Under the pieces are notes generated by a model, which saw nothing but the letters and a program-made list of their open reading frames with translations, was not told where the DNA came from and did not search any database. A DNA stretch of 64,000 bases from Thalassovita sp. (GTDB lineage Bacteria; Pseudomonadota; Alphaproteobacteria; Rhodobacterales; Rhodobacteraceae): positions 3,683,501-3,747,500 of the forward strand of contig NZ_OY829290.1 of assembly GCF_963691685.1 (NCBI RefSeq), read 5' to 3'. Shown piece after piece: positions 51,876 through 59,323 of the stretch (the first letter of the stretch is position 1; the number at the start of each line of letters is the position of its first letter). Both the position numbers and the translations under genes were made by a program.

Positions 51876-52088
51876 CTAGTTCGATGACGACCACTCAGGC
51901 CGCGGCTGCCACCTGCGCCGCATTTCTACGGGGTGACCGCCGCATTCACTGCAGCGATAGCGTGGCAAATCGGCCAGGGTGATCGCCTCGATCCAGGACG
52001 GCTCACCTTCACGCTCATACAGCGTGACCTCTCGACCGCAGCGGCAGATCAAATCGAGGGCATAGCCTGGAATTCTGTATTGGAGCAT
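51876..52088 (-). CDS. Small zinc-ribbon-like hypothetical protein
   Basis: 70 residues with two cysteine pairs, CRCG (about 15-18) and CSECGG (about 46-51), the spacing of a small zinc ribbon. It ends with an Arg/Trp-rich tail. The local GC content is higher than the AT-rich sequence on both sides and resembles phage structural genes. An in-frame stop close upstream fixes the start, but no good ribosome site is visible. It probably belongs to the prophage. Function unknown. Confidence 0.6.
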   Translation of the reverse strand: MLQYRIPGYALDLICRCGREVTLYEREGEPSWIEAITLADLPRYRCSECGGHPVEMRRRWQPRPEWSSSN

Positions 52089-52208
52089 GGCGTGGATCTA
52101 TGCCGCGATGCGTGAGCTGTCCAGGTTAGATCATGTTTGCTTTGATCCCCAATATGCTTCCCGCAGTCCGAAGTGGGCGTTCGTGCAAAGAAGACCAATG
52201 GCAGCAGT

Positions 52209-52356
52209 CAGCCCTTTCAGGACATTCACATTAGGCTCAGAACGTTCTCTGCTGCAGACGCAAAGCTCTAAGGTCGAATCCCCGATAGCTGCCGTTCAAT
52301 ATTAAACCGCAGCAGTGCCGGATGCTGCGTGAGCCACCAATGGCAGCGATGCGCAG
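52209..52356 (+). repeat. Repeat A, copy 1 (148 bp)
   Basis: 145 of 148 bases match 54007-54154 in the same orientation. Both copies can be read in part as a peptide containing SPFRTFTLGSERSLLQ, but copy 1 is closed by a stop, so this is probably non-coding dispersed repeat sequence. Apart from repeats, 52089-52677 shows no convincing gene. Confidence 0.9.
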
Positions 52357-52365
52357 GAAGCTGAA

Positions 52366-52494
52366 TTTGCAAAGTTTGCCTTTCGGCCCACTACTGTCGT
52401 TAGCGGGAAGCCAAAACGCTGAATTGCCATTTTCCTAAAGCTGCCGTTGGAGCACGGGTGCAGCATTTTGGCGAGTTATAGGTCGGCAGTGCGG
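52366..52494 (+). repeat. Outer inverted repeat, left arm (129 bp)
   Basis: 128 of 129 bases match the reverse complement of 57044-57172. The two arms bracket the whole cargo block (lipoprotein to GT51-like gene), about 4.5 kb apart. Confidence 0.95.
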
Positions 52495-52677
52495 GACTTT
52501 GTTGCCATTCGCTGCGCACGCACCGATGTCCGATTAAAGAACCACTATATAAGGGATGAGTTTTGGAGCAACCACGTTGGAGAAGCGAAAGGCGGGTTCG
52601 CGAGCTTGTTGACTTTACAAATGCGGCATGTTGATTTCACTTCATAGTTAAAGTCTTGTATTTACGAGGTCATGCAT

Positions 52678-53010
52678 ATGAAATTTTCCTTAACCACTCT
52701 GGTCATTTCAACGCTAGCTCTGGCTGGGTGCGCAACAAATATGGATTTTGGTGCTGCCCCGACAACTTCTGAGTACACTGAGCCGAGCGCTTCGGGGTTG
52801 TCTTCGGTACGACCTTACCCAAATCCTGATGACGTTTGCCAAGTCATCCGAGAAAATAAAGCAATTCGTGAAACAGTTAACAACGGAACACTTCTTATAG
52901 CCTGTCCCAAACACGAGCGGGGAGCGATACGTGATCGGTTAAATGAAGGTGCAGAAATTATTGGCCATGCTAAGCATTGGACAGTACTGGCTACACCAAT
53001 CGTCTTCTAG
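52678..53010 (+). CDS. Small hypothetical lipoprotein (prophage cargo)
   Basis: 110 residues with a clear lipobox: MKFSLTTLVISTLALAGC, lipidated C18. The mature part contains two further cysteines and has PNPDDVCQVIRENKAIRE and TLLIACPKHERGAIRDRL. GAGG is 8 nt before this ATG, which is why it was preferred over the ATG two codons earlier. Codon use is AT-richer than the host genes. Exported lipoproteins in prophages sometimes block superinfection, but nothing in the sequence proves that here. Confidence 0.8.
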   Translation: MKFSLTTLVISTLALAGCATNMDFGAAPTTSEYTEPSASGLSSVRPYPNPDDVCQVIRENKAIRETVNNGTLLIACPKHERGAIRDRLNEGAEIIGHAKHWTVLATPIVF

Positions 53011-53051
53011 TGATAGCCGTCATTCGTCCATAGCGCAGCAACGGTCGGTTT

Positions 53052-53140
53052 AGGGCTCTAAGCCGCCATGCGGCAGTTCGGCGGCGGGTCCGCAGCGAAA
53101 CGGCGTGCGAACCAAGGTTATCAACTGCCGGTGCCAGCCC
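53052..53140 (+). repeat. Repeat B, copy 1 (89 bp)
   Basis: 81 of 89 bases match copy 2 (53924-54012). Copy 3 (56095-56182) is in the opposite orientation; the match with copy 3 extends about 10 bp further. It lies between the lipoprotein and secreted-protein genes. The remainder of 53011-53307 holds no gene. Confidence 0.9.
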
Positions 53141-53307
53141 AAAGCGGACACGCTGATCTTGGCGGCCTAAATTCCGCCAAGCGGACCGAGCAGTCATTCG
53201 TGATCTTATACTTAAAGTCCGGTCTGGAGCCGGAGATTATCTAAAGTTTGCTTGGCAATGCTAGCTATGATTTTTACAGAGCACCCCTTTAGAAAAGGCG
53301 CATTCAT

Positions 53308-53886
53308 ATGATTTCTGCCAAATCTCTGAAAATTCTGGGAGCGTTCACTCTGGTTCTATCTATGGGCACCGCCCGCGCAGACGAACACAACATTCCCGCC
53401 TTTCGGATGTCCGAGCTTTTTTTTGACAGATGCGTGCAATCAATATTGGGTGAGAAGGCGATAAACGGAGAAGGCCTAGACCCGTTACCCAGAGAAAATG
53501 CCCTCAGCATCGGAGCTACCACAGGACGCGCTTGGATGCCATTCGATGCACACGTGTCACTGTCTGACTTACATAGCTCCTCTGGGCGTTTTTATGGATG
53601 CCAAGTTCGTTGGCATGCCCTCGCAGCCGAACGTCGCAGAGTCACCATCGACCATGGTCAAGTAATAGACGAATTCAATGCTTGGGCTGACAATGAAATC
53701 TCGCAAAGTAGATTGGCCGCAATCAAGCAGTGTGGTGATCGAAACGAAAAATACCTGCGGGTCGTCGAAAGCAGAACCGAACGCAGTCAACCCGTCCGCT
53801 TTGTGCTTTCGTATGATGGAAGTATTGACTTTATTTTTCTGATGGCAGGAGAAACTGATGTCATGGGAGAAGCTGAGACATGTTGA
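53308..53886 (+). CDS. Hypothetical secreted protein (prophage cargo)
   Basis: 192 residues with a signal peptide (MISAKSLKILGAFTLVLSMG, cleaved after ARA). The mature part has four cysteines (FDRCVQS, YGCQV, KQCGDR, and the C-terminal C192), enough for two disulfides, and no recognised domain. Base composition and codon use differ from the host genes. It is an isolated gene between repeats B1 and B2, as expected for a cargo gene. The start follows GAAAAGGCGCATTCAT. Function unknown. Confidence 0.8.
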   Translation: MISAKSLKILGAFTLVLSMGTARADEHNIPAFRMSELFFDRCVQSILGEKAINGEGLDPLPRENALSIGATTGRAWMPFDAHVSLSDLHSSSGRFYGCQVRWHALAAERRRVTIDHGQVIDEFNAWADNEISQSRLAAIKQCGDRNEKYLRVVESRTERSQPVRFVLSYDGSIDFIFLMAGETDVMGEAETC

Positions 53887-53923
53887 AGCGGACTTTTAGG
53901 CACCGCGCAGCATCAGGCAAAAT

Positions 53924-54012
53924 AGGGCTCTAAGCCGCCATGCGGCAGTGCGGCAGCGTGTCCGCAGCAAAACTGCGCGCAAACCAAGGTTATCAACTGC
54001 CGGTGCCAGCCC
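53924..54012 (+). repeat. Repeat B, copy 2 (89 bp)
   Basis: Near identical (two differences seen) to the reverse complement of copy 3 at 56095-56182. Copies 2 and 3 together bracket the two-gene RexAB-like pair. It runs directly into repeat A copy 2. Confidence 0.92.
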
Positions 54013-54154
54013 TTTCAGGACATTCACATTAGGCTCAGAACGTTCTCTGCTGCAGACGCAAAGCTCTAAGGTCGAATCCCCGAGAGCTGCCGTTCAATAT
54101 TTAACCGCAGCAGTGCCGGATGCTGCGTTAGCCACCAATGGCAGCGATGCGCAG
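54007..54154 (+). repeat. Repeat A, copy 2 (148 bp)
   Basis: Three differences from copy 1 at 52209-52356. It overlaps the end of repeat B copy 2. No gene is convincing in the rest of 53887-54397; an open frame crossing the repeat is treated as chance. Confidence 0.9.
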
Positions 54155-54397
54155 ATAGCGGGCTTTGCAAAATTTGGGACGGCGGACACGATTTCTGGCG
54201 CGAACACCCCAATTCTGGGCCTCTACACCAAATTCAAGATCTTGCGTTCGCATCCCACATTGCTGTCATTCGTCACCCTTGCGAAAGACAGACAACACTG
54301 GGCTCGAAGGTGGACCACGAAGTGAAATTTATGTAGCCATCGTGACTCGCGCCAGCCGTGTTTTGCAAGCACCCCAAGCAAACAACTTTTGCTTGAA

Positions 54398-55405
54398 ATG
54401 CATGACAATCCATCTATCCTTGCGAACTCTGAGAATACAATTATTTACAGAATAGGCAGAGTTCGAATGATTTCCCAGTTTGAAAGATATGGCTTCTTGG
54501 GCGAGGTGCGTGTTTACACTTTTCGGAACCTGTTCAAGAACCAAGTCCCGCTGGGTCTACAACTTTTCGATAAGTTGCACACACTGCACATCGCGGGCAG
54601 CGTACACGTCATGAACAGAGCCCCGAAATCAATTCGCATTCACGAGTTTCAGATTTCCAACTCGAGGTATGCAGAAATTCTTTTTCAGCTCACAGACCCA
54701 AGTATTCCAGATAACGTCCTTTCGGATCGCAATAATGGCGGATTAAGAGTTGCAAAGCGCAAAATTACAGAGGACCCAGCAGTGTCGGCTCACATGGTTT
54801 TGGACCTTAACCCCAAATTCGACAACGCGCGAAAGTACCCAGCCTGTATCGAGAACATAGATTACCTCTCCCGGAGCCTGATAATTGATTATTTCAATGA
54901 GTGGATGGCGAAAAGTCTTTCGCAACAGATAGTCCGAAAAGGCGAGAAAAAGGCAAAGACGTTCCAGCCTAGATTTGAGTTTGTGGCACCGGCTTCGCAA
55001 ACCATTCAAGATGCTCTCGAAAATGGCGGCGTCCTGCGTGGCGTGAAGTGGGTAGAAGATGAAGTCGACGAACAGACTTTCGGAGATAAGTCATATCCCC
55101 TCGTTAAGCGAACCGATGTTGGAATCAAGGTTAAGAACCGACCAACGGGTGACGCGGCAAAGAAAATGGTCTCAGATCTTTATGGAAAGTTTAAGGGCCA
55201 GCCGCCGAAGGCCTTGAAAGTTACTATCGAAGACGAAAATGAGAGGCTGAAAACCGTAGGGATCGACCCGAGCAAAAACAACGCTCTAAGCAGCGTGTTC
55301 ATTGCTCAGGCGCATTTTGACAACTTCACAGCGCCACTGTCGATGTGTGAAAGAAAGATCCGTGGCGATTTAGCCGCGAAGATGAAGAAGGCGCTAAGTT
55401 CGTGA
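54398..55405 (+). CDS. Soluble RexA-like protein (putative phage-exclusion sensor)
   Basis: About 335 residues, soluble, no signal peptide. Several segments follow the order and spacing I recall for lambda RexA: EILFQLTDPSIPD, then EDPAVSAHMVLDL, then an IIDYFNEWMAKSL helix, and FEFVAPASQTIQDALENG. RexA senses phage DNA-protein complexes and opens the membrane partner RexB. The downstream gene overlaps by one base (TGATG) and encodes a four-helix membrane protein, the RexB layout. The C-terminal 120 residues are a Lys-rich extension absent from RexA. A start at 54467 is an alternative with a better ribosome site. KwaB of the Kiwa system is another possible relative. Confidence 0.8.
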   Translation: MHDNPSILANSENTIIYRIGRVRMISQFERYGFLGEVRVYTFRNLFKNQVPLGLQLFDKLHTLHIAGSVHVMNRAPKSIRIHEFQISNSRYAEILFQLTDPSIPDNVLSDRNNGGLRVAKRKITEDPAVSAHMVLDLNPKFDNARKYPACIENIDYLSRSLIIDYFNEWMAKSLSQQIVRKGEKKAKTFQPRFEFVAPASQTIQDALENGGVLRGVKWVEDEVDEQTFGDKSYPLVKRTDVGIKVKNRPTGDAAKKMVSDLYGKFKGQPPKALKVTIEDENERLKTVGIDPSKNNALSSVFIAQAHFDNFTAPLSMCERKIRGDLAAKMKKALSS

Positions 55406-55983
55406 TGGAGAGCATCGAGAAAACAGCTTTCCTTAGGTCCCTCAACTACCTGAGGGTTAGTCACGGTTACGCCCTTCGGTACAACTGGATTTACCCATTG
55501 TTTCTCGGGGCAGCGACTGCGCTGGGTATCCTGCAGTTAGTTACCGCAACATCCCTTTTTGACGCAGACGGGTTCGTGCGGTCCTTCACACCAGTACTCT
55601 CCATTCTTGCCCCATTCTATATTGCTGCATTGGCGGCTGTCGCCACGTTCTCCGGCAATCAGTCAGTTGATAAACCATTCAGCATGAGCCAGCCAGTTTT
55701 GCTAAAAGTTATTGGTGATGGTGGCGATTGGGAAAACATTGATGTAACCCCTCGACACTTCCTCAGCCTGTTGTTCGGGTACTGTACTTCGCTATCTATT
55801 TTTCTGCTGCTTATTTCGATTTTCGCTCCTTTCATCGCAAAACTTGCGGAGACAGTGTCCTGCGACTGGGCGTGGTTATTGCTCTCAACAGTGTTCGTGA
55901 TTTTTGCTGTGCTGCTGTCTCAGCTTATTCTTGGAACGCTCCTCGGGGTCTACTTCTTAGCAGACCGGATACATCGCGCCTGA
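55405..55983 (+). CDS. Four-helix membrane protein, RexB-like effector candidate
   Basis: 192 residues with four predicted membrane helices (about 27-49, 60-83, 119-145, 154-187), a 35-residue loop between helices 2 and 3, and short polar ends. No enzymatic motif. Start ATG overlaps the stop of the RexA-like gene (TGATG), so production is coupled. RexB of lambda (144 residues, four helices) forms an ion channel that depolarises the cell when RexA is triggered. The same job is inferred here from layout only; sequence similarity to RexB is not evident. KwaA is another four-helix possibility. Confidence 0.82.
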   Translation: MESIEKTAFLRSLNYLRVSHGYALRYNWIYPLFLGAATALGILQLVTATSLFDADGFVRSFTPVLSILAPFYIAALAAVATFSGNQSVDKPFSMSQPVLLKVIGDGGDWENIDVTPRHFLSLLFGYCTSLSIFLLLISIFAPFIAKLAETVSCDWAWLLLSTVFVIFAVLLSQLILGTLLGVYFLADRIHRA

Positions 55984-56094
55984 TTTCGGGCATTGCCACA
56001 TTCTCAGACCAATTCGCACTTATCGAAAACGACCGTAAACCGATCAACTTGCCTCAAGGCTCCGGCCTAAAGCTGGACTTGTTGTGTCTGCTTT

Positions 56095-56182
56095 GGGCTG
56101 GCACCAGCAATTGATAACCTTGGTTTGCGCGCAGTTTTGCTGCGGACACGCTGCCGCACTGCCGCATGGCGGCTTAGAGCCC
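56095..56182 (-). repeat. Repeat B, copy 3 (88 bp, inverted)
   Basis: Reverse complement of copies 1 and 2, closest to copy 2. It lies between the RexB-like and GT51-like genes. The rest of 55984-56298 shows no gene. Confidence 0.92.
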
Positions 56183-56298
56183 AATTTGACCTATGCTGCG
56201 CAATGCACGAAGAGCCACTTTAAGATGTTTCAGTGTTGCAATTCACCCTCGACTTCAGTAAACCCCAAGGGACAGGTTTCCTTGTTAGTGACGTGAAC

Positions 56299-56955
56299 AT
56301 GAGACGGATTTTTAGCATCGCATTGAGCCTATTCGTCCTCATTCTTGCGGGGGCCTTTGGCTATGGCGCCATTGGATATTGGGACGCCGTTCGTCAGGCA
56401 GATGCGTACGCAGTTCGCGCGGACAGTTTGATCGCTGACGGTCGCGGGCCAAATGATCTAGGCATTGAACAACTCAGGCAGGTTATCTTGGTGCAAGACC
56501 CGGGATTTCTTGACCATGCTGGCGTTGATCTCTCTACTGCCGGGGCGGGACTAACTACGATTTCCCAATCCCTCGCCAAAAGACTAGGATTCGAGGATTT
56601 CCACCCCGGAATCCGGAAGATACGGCAGACAGGCTTCGCTATTGGTCTCGAACGGGAACTCGCCAAAGACCAGATACTCGCGCTTTGGCTCGACTCAGTT
56701 GAGATGGGGCGCGGTCCTGAAGGGTGGATGACGGGGTTCTTTGCGGCAAGTGAAAGCATCTATAGCCGAGCACCCTCTGAGCTCACCGATCAAGAGTATC
56801 ATCGTCTTTTAGCTGTGCTAATCGCTCCGGGACGGTTCCGGCTTCTTGAAAGTGATGAAGAGCTAGACGACCGCGCTTCGCGGATTGCAAGACTCACATC
56901 CGGTGACTGCAGCCCAGAAAGTCTTAGTGATGTTTGGCTCGACGCCTGCGTGTAG
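56299..56955 (+). CDS. GT51 (transglycosylase)-like protein lacking catalytic glutamates
   Basis: 218 residues with an N-terminal membrane anchor (about 3-26), then a compact domain following peptidoglycan glycosyltransferase motifs: QDPGFLDHAGVD (66-77), GLTTISQSLAKRL (84-96), RKIRQ (106-110), KDQILALWLDSVEMG (123-137), and a late LLAVLIAPGRF. In active enzymes the first motif starts with the catalytic Glu and the third ends in Glu. Here both are Gln (Q66, Q110), and the Asn of the fourth motif is Asp. It may bind lipid II or glycan without polymerising it. Isolated cargo gene inside the outer inverted repeat. Confidence 0.8.
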   Translation: MRRIFSIALSLFVLILAGAFGYGAIGYWDAVRQADAYAVRADSLIADGRGPNDLGIEQLRQVILVQDPGFLDHAGVDLSTAGAGLTTISQSLAKRLGFEDFHPGIRKIRQTGFAIGLERELAKDQILALWLDSVEMGRGPEGWMTGFFAASESIYSRAPSELTDQEYHRLLAVLIAPGRFRLLESDEELDDRASRIARLTSGDCSPESLSDVWLDACV

Positions 56956-57043
56956 ATTTTGGATAGCCAACTTGACCCCTGTTTCATGAACCTGGATTGC
57001 TAACAGCGGATATTCGTAGTGAAGCGACGAAGGTTAGCTTCGT

Positions 57044-57172
57044 CCGCACTGCCGACCTATAACTCGCCAAAATGCTGCACCCGTGCTCCAACGGCAGCTT
57101 TAGGAAAATAGCAATTCAGCGTTTTGGCTTCCCGCTAACGACAGTAGTGGGCCGAAAGGCAAACTTTGCAAA
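57044..57172 (-). repeat. Outer inverted repeat, right arm (129 bp)
   Basis: Reverse complement of 52366-52494 with a single mismatch. Nothing else is seen in 56956-57250. Confidence 0.95.
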
Positions 57173-57250
57173 GTCCGCTATCTGCGCATTGCGGTCTTGG
57201 ACCAAGCCCTGCACAGCTAAGCTGCCAAGACAAGGAAGCATGGCTGATAC

Positions 57251-57481
57251 TCAATCCAGAATTTGCCGCACTGCCCCAAGACGAGCGTTGGCACACGCCC
57301 TGCCCCGCGCTTCGGCAATCAGCGCGTCGGAAAGCTGCCCCTCTGTGCGAGGCATCGGACCGGTCCAACCCGCACAGGGGCGCAGCAGATCGGCGGGCAC
57401 CGGTGGTGGCGGGGCGACCACCTCAGGGGCGCGCAAACAGCCGCTCAGCACTAGCGCGCAGCAGAGGGGAAAGAGGCGCAT
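57251..57481 (-). CDS. Rz1-like outer-membrane spanin lipoprotein
   Basis: 76 residues: lipobox MRLFPLCCALVLSGC (lipidated C15), a proline-rich linker (VVAPPPPVPADLL) and two further cysteines, the usual make-up of phage Rz1 o-spanins that fuse inner and outer membranes at the last step of lysis. Its 5' end overlaps the 3' end of the Rz-like gene by 59 bp in another frame, as in lambda-type lysis cassettes. The start was placed at the signal peptide; the open frame upstream reads inside Rz. Confidence 0.85.
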   Translation of the reverse strand: MRLFPLCCALVLSGCLRAPEVVAPPPPVPADLLRPCAGWTGPMPRTEGQLSDALIAEARGRACANARLGAVRQILD

Positions 57482-57737
57482 CGCGACCCTCCATGGATTG
57501 CAGATCGTCTTGGACAGCCCGCCAGCGCTCAGCATCAGCCTCGGCGCGGGCGAGATATGCACGGTGAACAGCGGCGGCAGTCTCGGCCTGTTTCAGGGCG
57601 TGCTGCGCAGAGGCCACAGAGACGCGCAGGCTGGCCACCTGCGCCGTCAGGGCGTCATTGCGCGCTGACAGCCACCACAGAGCGGCACAGAGCGCCAGAA
57701 CCACCGCCAGGGTGGCAGCAAGGCCGTAGCGCCCCAT
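57423..57737 (-). CDS. Rz-like inner-membrane spanin
   Basis: 104 residues: an N-terminal membrane helix (about 4-24, GLAATLAVVLALCAALWW), then a long periplasmic coiled coil (LTAQVASLRVSVASAQHALK onwards), the layout of phage Rz i-spanins. The ATG overlaps the stop codon of the endolysin gene (TGATG). A GTG 18 bp upstream is open but lies inside the endolysin gene. With the overlapping Rz1-like gene it completes the spanin pair. Confidence 0.83.
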   Translation of the reverse strand: MGRYGLAATLAVVLALCAALWWLSARNDALTAQVASLRVSVASAQHALKQAETAAAVHRAYLARAEADAERWRAVQDDLQSMEGRDAPLSPLLRASAERLFARP

Positions 57738-58438
57738 CACAGCCCCGATAGGCACAGGCGCTGCTCATCGGCGCGCCGATTGACCAGGCCGCGCAACACC
57801 TGGCCCCCTGCCCGGCGCCAGCGCGGCAGCTGGTTACAGGCCTCGCGCCACTCACTCCGCCGCAGGTGTTTGGTCAGTGTGGATTTGCAGGCCGCGCCGA
57901 TCCCGACGTTGTAGGACCAGCTGGTGACCGCTGCCTGCACCTCTGCAGGAGCCTCGGCCAGCTGCGGAACGCAGGCAATCATGTCGCTATGAAAACCGCC
58001 CCAGCGCTCCTGGAGCATCGAGAGGCATTCGACATCGCTGTAACTGTCGCCCCGCTGCACCCCGGCTGTCTCGCCATAACAGACCGTCCAGACCTGCCCA
58101 TGCGCATCCCAGTAAGCATGATTTTCCAGCCCCTCCCATTTGGCCGTCATGGGTAGCCCCAGGGCAATGACAGCGGCCGCAGAACCACCGACCCACCAGC
58201 GCGCCCGGATCCGCCCGCTTTCCTCTTTCGCGAACCGCGACCAGCGCGAACCGCGCCACCAGACGCGCAGTTTGATCAGCAGCGTCACCAGCGCGATCAG
58301 CACACCAATTGACGGGATAACCACCTGATTGAGCAGCGTGGCATATTGCGCCGCCTCCGCAACTGTGAACGGCCAAACGACAGCCCCGCCGCTTACCGGA
58401 AGCGCCGCCTTGGCGGCCAATTGTTCTGCCTTGCTCAT
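57737..58438 (-). CDS. Holin-like domain fused to GH24 lysozyme (endolysin)
   Basis: 233 residues in one reading frame. Residues 1-75 are holin-like: a membrane helix (about 34-57) followed by a basic tail (KLRVWWRGSRW). Residues 80-233 are a phage lysozyme: a signal-anchor-like helix (82-97), then catalytic E102, D111 and T118 (KWEG, YWD, VWTVCYGET). The E-to-D gap (8) is canonical; D-to-T has one extra residue. Separate holin and lysozyme genes are usual, so this is a fusion. Ribosome site GAGGGAC; a terminator hairpin ends 14 bp upstream of the start. Confidence 0.87.
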   Translation of the reverse strand: MSKAEQLAAKAALPVSGGAVVWPFTVAEAAQYATLLNQVVIPSIGVLIALVTLLIKLRVWWRGSRWSRFAKEESGRIRARWWVGGSAAAVIALGLPMTAKWEGLENHAYWDAHGQVWTVCYGETAGVQRGDSYSDVECLSMLQERWGGFHSDMIACVPQLAEAPAEVQAAVTSWSYNVGIGAACKSTLTKHLRRSEWREACNQLPRWRRAGGQVLRGLVNRRADEQRLCLSGL

Positions 58439-58451
58439 TTGTCCCTCGCAT

Positions 58452-58475
58452 AAAAAAAGCCGCCCTGTCGGCGGC
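58452..58475 (-). terminator. Intrinsic terminator just upstream of the lysis genes
   Basis: On the minus strand a perfect 6-bp stem GCCGCC/GGCGGC with a 5-nt loop runs into seven T, then directly into the endolysin ribosome site. Confidence 0.85.
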
Positions 58476-58501
58476 GGTTGGTTTCACTTGTGTTTTGTTA
58501 C

Positions 58502-58939
58502 CTAGAGATCCGCGACGGCCCTGCTGTAGCCGTCCAGAGCCGCCTCAATCTGGCCCTGATCCTGCGCCGCATCGATGGCGGCAGAGGCCGCGAGGCGCTC
58601 ACGCTCGATCAGCGGACCGAGGCCGCGCCATTGTTCAGCCTTGAAGGCGATGAGCTGCGCCACCTTAAGAGCCGTCTGTCCGGTGATGCCGACCTCCTGA
58701 AAGACAAAGGCAAATGCTGCAGCATCCGCAGGGTCTGCGGGGTCTGGCTCTGCTGTGGCTGCCAGGAACGCCAGCGCTTGCCGTTCTTTCTCGATGTAGG
58801 TCAGTTCTTGGCCGGGAATGCTGGTGATGAAGCGCGCCCGCGTTTCACCAACGGCCACCGCCAGCGCCTCTTGCGCGGCCTGTTTCTGGCTGTTCAGGAT
58901 CGCGCTCTTGCTGGCCGCGCTGCGTGTCAAAACCTGCAT
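58502..58939 (-). CDS. Hypothetical phage tail-region protein
   Basis: 145 residues, largely helical and Ala-rich (KQAAQEALAVAVGETRARFITSIPGQELTYIEKERQA, given here across residues 18-54 in parts). The pattern RFITSIPGQELTY-x-EKE resembles small helical proteins encoded after tail-fibre or J genes in roseobacter prophages, sometimes called tail fibre assembly-like; the exact family is not certain. It lies between the 125-residue gene (2 bp upstream) and the lysis terminator. Confidence 0.75.
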   Translation of the reverse strand: MQVLTRSAASKSAILNSQKQAAQEALAVAVGETRARFITSIPGQELTYIEKERQALAFLAATAEPDPADPADAAAFAFVFQEVGITGQTALKVAQLIAFKAEQWRGLGPLIERERLAASAAIDAAQDQGQIEAALDGYSRAVADL

Positions 58940-58941
58940 CT

Positions 58942-59319
58942 CTACACCTCAATCACTGTGTTAGACGGCATGGCCGGAAGCGGGGCTGAAACGGTGACGT
59001 TGTATGATCCAGAGTCTGCCAGCGAAAAGGCATAGGCAGCACCAGGCGCAAGCATCTCATGGGCCATAACTTCGCCCCCGATCAGGTCATAGACTTCAAC
59101 CTCGGCCCCGTCCGGCGCATCAATCTGCCAGCCCTCGGCCTGCTTGACAGGCACAGGCGATGCAGGGCGCTGCCTCAGCTCGTCATCCACCATGTAGAAG
59201 CCAAGAAAGCCCGCACCGTCCATCTCTGCGGGGATGGCTATTGCCCCGGTGGGCAAAACCGTGGCCTCTCCGTGGCCGACTACATAGATGCCTGTTTGAT
59301 CGAGTTTCACGAATTTCAT
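58942..59319 (-). CDS. Hypothetical phage tail-region protein
   Basis: 125 residues, beta-rich, no membrane helix. A first half (MKFVKLDQTGIYVVGHGEATV) and a second half with an Ig- or fibronectin-like beta pattern (GAEVEVYDLIGGEVMAHEML, GSYNVTVSAPLPAM) suggest a surface or fibre-associated component. It starts 4 bp after the J gene and is followed by the 145-residue gene with a 2-bp gap, so all are late genes in one transcript. Confidence 0.75.
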   Translation of the reverse strand: MKFVKLDQTGIYVVGHGEATVLPTGAIAIPAEMDGAGFLGFYMVDDELRQRPASPVPVKQAEGWQIDAPDGAEVEVYDLIGGEVMAHEMLAPGAAYAFSLADSGSYNVTVSAPLPAMPSNTVIEV

Positions 59320-59323
59320 CAGA

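Noticed and set aside
52447..52647. A 66-codon open frame in the left inverted-repeat region
   Set aside because: It begins inside the 129-bp repeat, has no ribosome site and shows no protein-like features.
53948..54325. A 125-codon plus-strand open frame crossing repeats B2 and A2
   Set aside because: Its N-terminal half is made of dispersed repeat sequence; the other copy of repeat A is closed by a stop. No ribosome site.
52366..57172. Insertion sequence or transposon
   Set aside because: Inverted repeats bracket the block, but no transposase and no target-site duplication are visible.
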